A DNA stretch of 64,000 nt from Marinobacterium lutimaris (GTDB lineage Bacteria; Pseudomonadota; Gammaproteobacteria; Pseudomonadales; Balneatricaceae): assembly GCF_900108065.1 (NCBI RefSeq), contig NZ_FNVQ01000003.1, positions 124,001-188,000 of the forward strand, written 5' to 3'. A program made the translations under genes and the position numbers. Shown here in pieces: positions 61,041 to 64,000 of the stretch (position 1 is the stretch's first letter; each line of letters begins with the position of its first letter). Below the pieces are notes generated by a model. That model saw nothing but the letters and a program-made list of their open reading frames with translations, did no database searches and had not been told where the DNA came from.

Positions 61041-63152
61041 ATGACCGATCACAAAACCACCCTGGGATATTGCACTCCCAGGTTCCAGCGCAGCGCGGCA
61101 ACGCTGATGTTCTGTGCCCCTCTGGCCATCATTCCCATGACCGTAAACGCCGAGGAAGCAGACAACGCAGAAGTCTTTCGTCTCGCACCCGTGATCGTTA
61201 ACACCCAGGCCGCCGCCGATGATGACGCCAACTCCATCGTTGCTCGCGAACTCTGGGTCGGAGGCAAGGTCGCCACCAGCGTCCTCGATACCCCGGCCTC
61301 GGTGTCTGTTATCACCGAAAAAGAGATCAACCAGCGCGAAGCCGACACCACCGAGGAGGTTCTGCAGTACACCCCCGGTGTAGTCACCGACTATTACGGC
61401 ACCGATGACCGCAACGACTATTTCCTGATCCGCGGTTTCCAGGCAACCACCTACCGCGACGGCCTGACCCTGGGCTCCATGCGCGGCGTGCGCGAAGAGG
61501 CCTACGCTTTCGAACGCGTTGAAGTGCTGCGCGGCGCCAACTCTACCCTGTTTGGTCCTGCGGACCCGGGCGGCTCGGTCAACTTTGTCAGCAAGCGTCC
61601 AAAATTTGAACAGTTTGGCAGCGGCTACCTGACTTACGGCGCATTCGATCATGTGGAAGCAGGCCTCGATGTCGGCGACATGATCAACGACGAGCTCGCC
61701 TTCCGCATCACCGGCAAGATCAAGGACAGCGAGCGGGAATACGATCACTCCCAGGATGACAACCAGTTCTTCATGGCAGGCCTGACCTGGGAGCCAAGCG
61801 CGTTCACCACCGCCAACCTGATCGTCGATTACCTGAAACGTGACAGCAGCCCGAACAGCGGCGGCTACCCGCTGGACAAAGAGTACAGCCGGGATGACTT
61901 TTTCGGTGAGCCGGGCCACAACAACCACGAGGTTGAGCGCAGCAGCATCACCGGCCAGCTGACCCACGACTTCAACAACGGCCTGGTACTGCGCGGCAAC
62001 CTGCGCTACAGCGACCTGACCGATGACTTTGGTTACGTCTATATCTCCGACAACGCCAACCGCACCGGCAACGTCGTCAACCGTGATTACTTCGGTACCG
62101 ACAGCGAAGCTCAGGAGCTGATCGGCAACGCCATCCTGCAATACGATGCCCGGTTCGACAACGTCGACAGCAGCACCCTGGTCGGTGTCGAATACCGCGA
62201 CGCTTCCACCGAAAGCAGCTCGATCTACACTGCAGTAGGTCCGATCGATGTGACCGACCCGCAATACAGCGGCGTTCCGAGCGGCTTGCTGCCTTACACC
62301 GGGAACGATCAGGATTTCAAAACCAAGTCCGTGTTCCTGCAGCAGAACCTGTCGTTTGTCGATCGCTTTATCGTTACCGCCGGCGTACGCCAGGATTCAC
62401 TGGACCTCTCCAGCACAGATCTCAGCGGCGTGACCGAGTCTGATGATTTCTCCGAGACTTCCGTCCGCGGCGCCCTGACCTACAAACTCACCGACGAGGT
62501 TTCCACCTACGTCAGCTTTGTTGAGTCCATCGCACCGCCATCCATCGGCGTCAAAGCCGAGCGCGGCGACCAGGTCGAGCTGGGTGTGAAATATGCCCCG
62601 GCCAACACCAACGCCATCTTCTCTGCGGCGATCTACGACCTGAACAAAGACGATGTCACCATCGCCGTGGTTCAGGACAACGGCACCATCGAGCGTGAAA
62701 CCATCGGTGAGTCCCGTGTTCGCGGTCTCGATCTGGAAGCCAAGGTCGACCTGACCGACAACCTGAGCCTGACCGGCGGCTACTCCTACATGGATACCGA
62801 AGTGGTTGAAGGGACACTGCGCAACGGCACCTCCATCAAAGGCAACGAGTTCACGTCGGCACCGACCCACTCGGCGTCAGTCTGGACCCATTACACCCTG
62901 CCGAAACAGGGCATGAGCTTCGGCCTGGGCGCGCGCTACACCGGCTCCTACTACTTCGATGCAGCCAACACCGCGAAGAGCGAATCGGCCACCCTGTTCG
63001 ACTCCTCCTTCAGCTACCGTATCCACAAGGATACCGACCTGAAGATCAACGTCCGCAACCTGTTCGACGAGCAACACGTGGTAGGCTCGGGCACCGCCGA
63101 CTACTACAACCCGGGACGCGAAATCACCGCGACGGTTAACTACCGCTGGTAA
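61041..63152 (+). CDS. TonB-dependent siderophore receptor
   Basis: A 703-residue outer-membrane receptor. The start at 61041 has GAAGGA at a better distance than the ATG at 61032. A signal peptide ends near residue 40 (VNA-EEA). The plug domain spans about 55-190 (VATSVLDTPASVSVITEKEI, FLIRGF, VEVLRGANSTLFGPADPGG landmark); no STN signalling domain precedes it. The beta-barrel ends with Tyr-Arg-Trp, the expected C-terminal aromatic. It imports an iron-siderophore complex to the ABC system encoded just upstream. Confidence 0.94.
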   Translation: MTDHKTTLGYCTPRFQRSAATLMFCAPLAIIPMTVNAEEADNAEVFRLAPVIVNTQAAADDDANSIVARELWVGGKVATSVLDTPASVSVITEKEINQREADTTEEVLQYTPGVVTDYYGTDDRNDYFLIRGFQATTYRDGLTLGSMRGVREEAYAFERVEVLRGANSTLFGPADPGGSVNFVSKRPKFEQFGSGYLTYGAFDHVEAGLDVGDMINDELAFRITGKIKDSEREYDHSQDDNQFFMAGLTWEPSAFTTANLIVDYLKRDSSPNSGGYPLDKEYSRDDFFGEPGHNNHEVERSSITGQLTHDFNNGLVLRGNLRYSDLTDDFGYVYISDNANRTGNVVNRDYFGTDSEAQELIGNAILQYDARFDNVDSSTLVGVEYRDASTESSSIYTAVGPIDVTDPQYSGVPSGLLPYTGNDQDFKTKSVFLQQNLSFVDRFIVTAGVRQDSLDLSSTDLSGVTESDDFSETSVRGALTYKLTDEVSTYVSFVESIAPPSIGVKAERGDQVELGVKYAPANTNAIFSAAIYDLNKDDVTIAVVQDNGTIERETIGESRVRGLDLEAKVDLTDNLSLTGGYSYMDTEVVEGTLRNGTSIKGNEFTSAPTHSASVWTHYTLPKQGMSFGLGARYTGSYYFDAANTAKSESATLFDSSFSYRIHKDTDLKINVRNLFDEQHVVGSGTADYYNPGREITATVNYRW

Positions 63153-63170
63153 CAGCGGGTTCAGGAAAAC

Positions 63171-63200
63171 AAAAAGAGCGGCCACGGCCGCTCTTTTTCG
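63171..63200. terminator. Bidirectional terminator
   Basis: AAAAAGAGCGGCC and GGCCGCTCTTTTT flank a two-base loop. A-run and T-run on each side fit termination of both the receptor gene and the leftward PACE gene. Confidence 0.9.
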
Positions 63201-63234
63201 TTGCTGGGCAGATCAAATCCACCCTGTCTTTTAA

Positions 63235-63672
63235 TCAGTTTGTGGAGGGCTCAGCCTTCCATTCCGGCAGCGGGAACAGCTTGTCATAAGCCCAGTTAAA
63301 GCCGAACGCGTAGGCCATGTAGAACAGTGCAAACGACAGGTCCATCACAAACGCGGTCCACAGAGAAACACCCAGGTACCAGGCGATAAACGGCATCAAC
63401 ACCAACAGCAGGCCAAGCTCAAACAGCACCGCATGGGCGATCCGCATACGCGCAGACTTCTGCGTGGTACCGGTATAGCGTTTCAGGCCGATATCGAAAA
63501 AGTAGTTGTAGGCAAAGTTCCAGCCCGTTGCCAGTGTGGCGCTAACGACACCAACCACACCGATATCATGCATCGGCATCTGGAACACCTGCGCCCCTAA
63601 CGGGACGATAAGCAGTAAAGCGATGAGTTCAAAACTGATGGCGTGACGAAGACGATCAAGCGGGGAGCGCAT
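63235..63672 (-). CDS. PACE-family multidrug efflux protein (AceI-like)
   Basis: A 145-residue inner-membrane protein with four helices in two BTP repeats. The start at 63672 with GAGG upstream gives the family length and places Glu15 (SFELIALL), equivalent to the essential Glu15 of AceI. WNFAYNYFFD and FNWAYDKLFP end the two repeats. Exports biocides such as chlorhexidine or polyamines by proton antiport in known members. Confidence 0.88.
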   Translation of the reverse strand: MRSPLDRLRHAISFELIALLLIVPLGAQVFQMPMHDIGVVGVVSATLATGWNFAYNYFFDIGLKRYTGTTQKSARMRIAHAVLFELGLLLVLMPFIAWYLGVSLWTAFVMDLSFALFYMAYAFGFNWAYDKLFPLPEWKAEPSTN

Positions 63673-63928
63673 GACGACAACCTCTACAAAGCGCCGGGTC
63701 GTCCCGGCCATTTAACCGTTTGGGGAGGTCGTCCTCCGGGGAGGATCATCACACGAGTGCAGGGATAGTTCAAGCCGGCACTCGGCAGCGGACAAAAAAG
63801 GATCTGGTCGATATTAGCGATCAATGGCAAAAGAAAGTCGATCACGCGCCTACCAGAAAATAGGCTAGACTCTCGCTTTTTACCTCACCACCGCTGAGCG
63901 ACTCGCAGCAGATGTACGAGAAATCAAC

Positions 63929-64000
63929 ATGAAACATCCCAAGGACAAGGAAGCCTTCCTGGCCGGCGCTAAGGCGCTGCTGCCACTGGTACCGGGCGTA
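63929..64000 (+). CDS. azlC: Start of an AzlC-family permease gene (cut by window)
   Basis: Only 24 codons are visible: MKHPKDKEAFLAGAKALLPL then VPGV. FLAGA-ALLPL-PG is the typical N-terminus of AzlC, the large subunit of branched-chain amino acid exporters (AzlCD). Identity rests on this short piece. Confidence 0.55.
   Translation, partial: MKHPKDKEAFLAGAKALLPLVPGV

Noticed and set aside
60915-62264. A 449-codon open frame antisense to the TonB receptor gene
   Set aside because: It is the mirror of a high-GC coding sequence; its protein has repetitive Val/Ala/Gly runs and no domain, while the opposite strand encodes a textbook receptor.

Overview
The window reads as chromosome of a marine-type gammaproteobacterium of moderately high G+C. 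This rests on dense TRAP transporters, Rieske oxygenases, LysR/MarR/AraC regulators and general gene style (Marinobacterium/Neptuniibacter/Marinobacter-like); the exact genus cannot be read from the sequence. There are no rRNA or tRNA genes, CRISPR arrays, intact insertion sequences or phage genes. Most of it is accessory catabolic and stress DNA in short operons with good ribosome binding sites.

Layout. 0-4 kb: a secreted cupin (cut by the window edge), two small reductases, a LysR regulator and a secreted double carboxymuconolactone-decarboxylase (CMD) protein. 4-13.6 kb: mixed single genes (lipase-like hydrolase, Nif11 small protein, Met/Gly-rich Spy-like periplasmic protein, nitroreductase, TrmH-type methylase, Gfo/Idh reductase, two AraC-type regulators, an SDR, a class II aldolase). 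13.8-15.4 kb: a secreted tannase/feruloyl esterase. 15.6-20.1 kb: the broken 3' end of a PerM/AI-2E transporter gene followed by three tightly packed genes of unknown function encoding membrane proteins, the last with an Asp-box beta-propeller. 20.5-24 kb: an MFS exporter, an orphan DUF2384-like gene, and two near-identical copies of a 30-codon gene with its own leader and terminator, flanking an HdeD-type gene. 24-32.6 kb: flavin oxidoreductases, a LysR, a chemoreceptor co-transcribed with a Sco-type protein, a nucleoside-gate permease and a P5CR-like reductase.

33.4-45.4 kb is the centre of the window: a phthalate-type aromatic dicarboxylate locus in three operons. Rightward: Rieske oxygenase, 4,5-dihydroxyphthalate-decarboxylase-type protein, TAXI binding protein, fused TRAP permease. 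Leftward: phthalate dioxygenase reductase, dihydrodiol dehydrogenase, MarR regulator, class II aldolase/adducin-type decarboxylase. Rightward again: a nadC paralogue and a UbiD-type decarboxylase, with a decayed P5CR-like tail between them. Fourteen-base palindromes built on TTAGATATCTAA lie at the promoters of the first two operons and are the best candidates for the MarR operators. Ring cleavage genes are not in the window, so protocatechuate (the expected product) must be used elsewhere.

45.5-48.2 kb repeats the theme of the left end: a LysR divergent from a GtHNL-like cupin, a cyclophilin-fold protein and a CMD protein. 48.3-54.6 kb: an orphan TRAP binding protein, a vanillate-demethylase-type Rieske oxygenase divergent from a MarR gene, and a complete DctPQM transporter. 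55-57 kb: zinc alcohol dehydrogenase and a PPOX-fold flavoprotein. 57-63.2 kb: a siderophore uptake system (binding protein, two FecCD permeases, ATPase, TonB receptor) with a Fur-box-like site before the receptor. The window ends with a PACE efflux protein and the first codons of an azlC-like gene.
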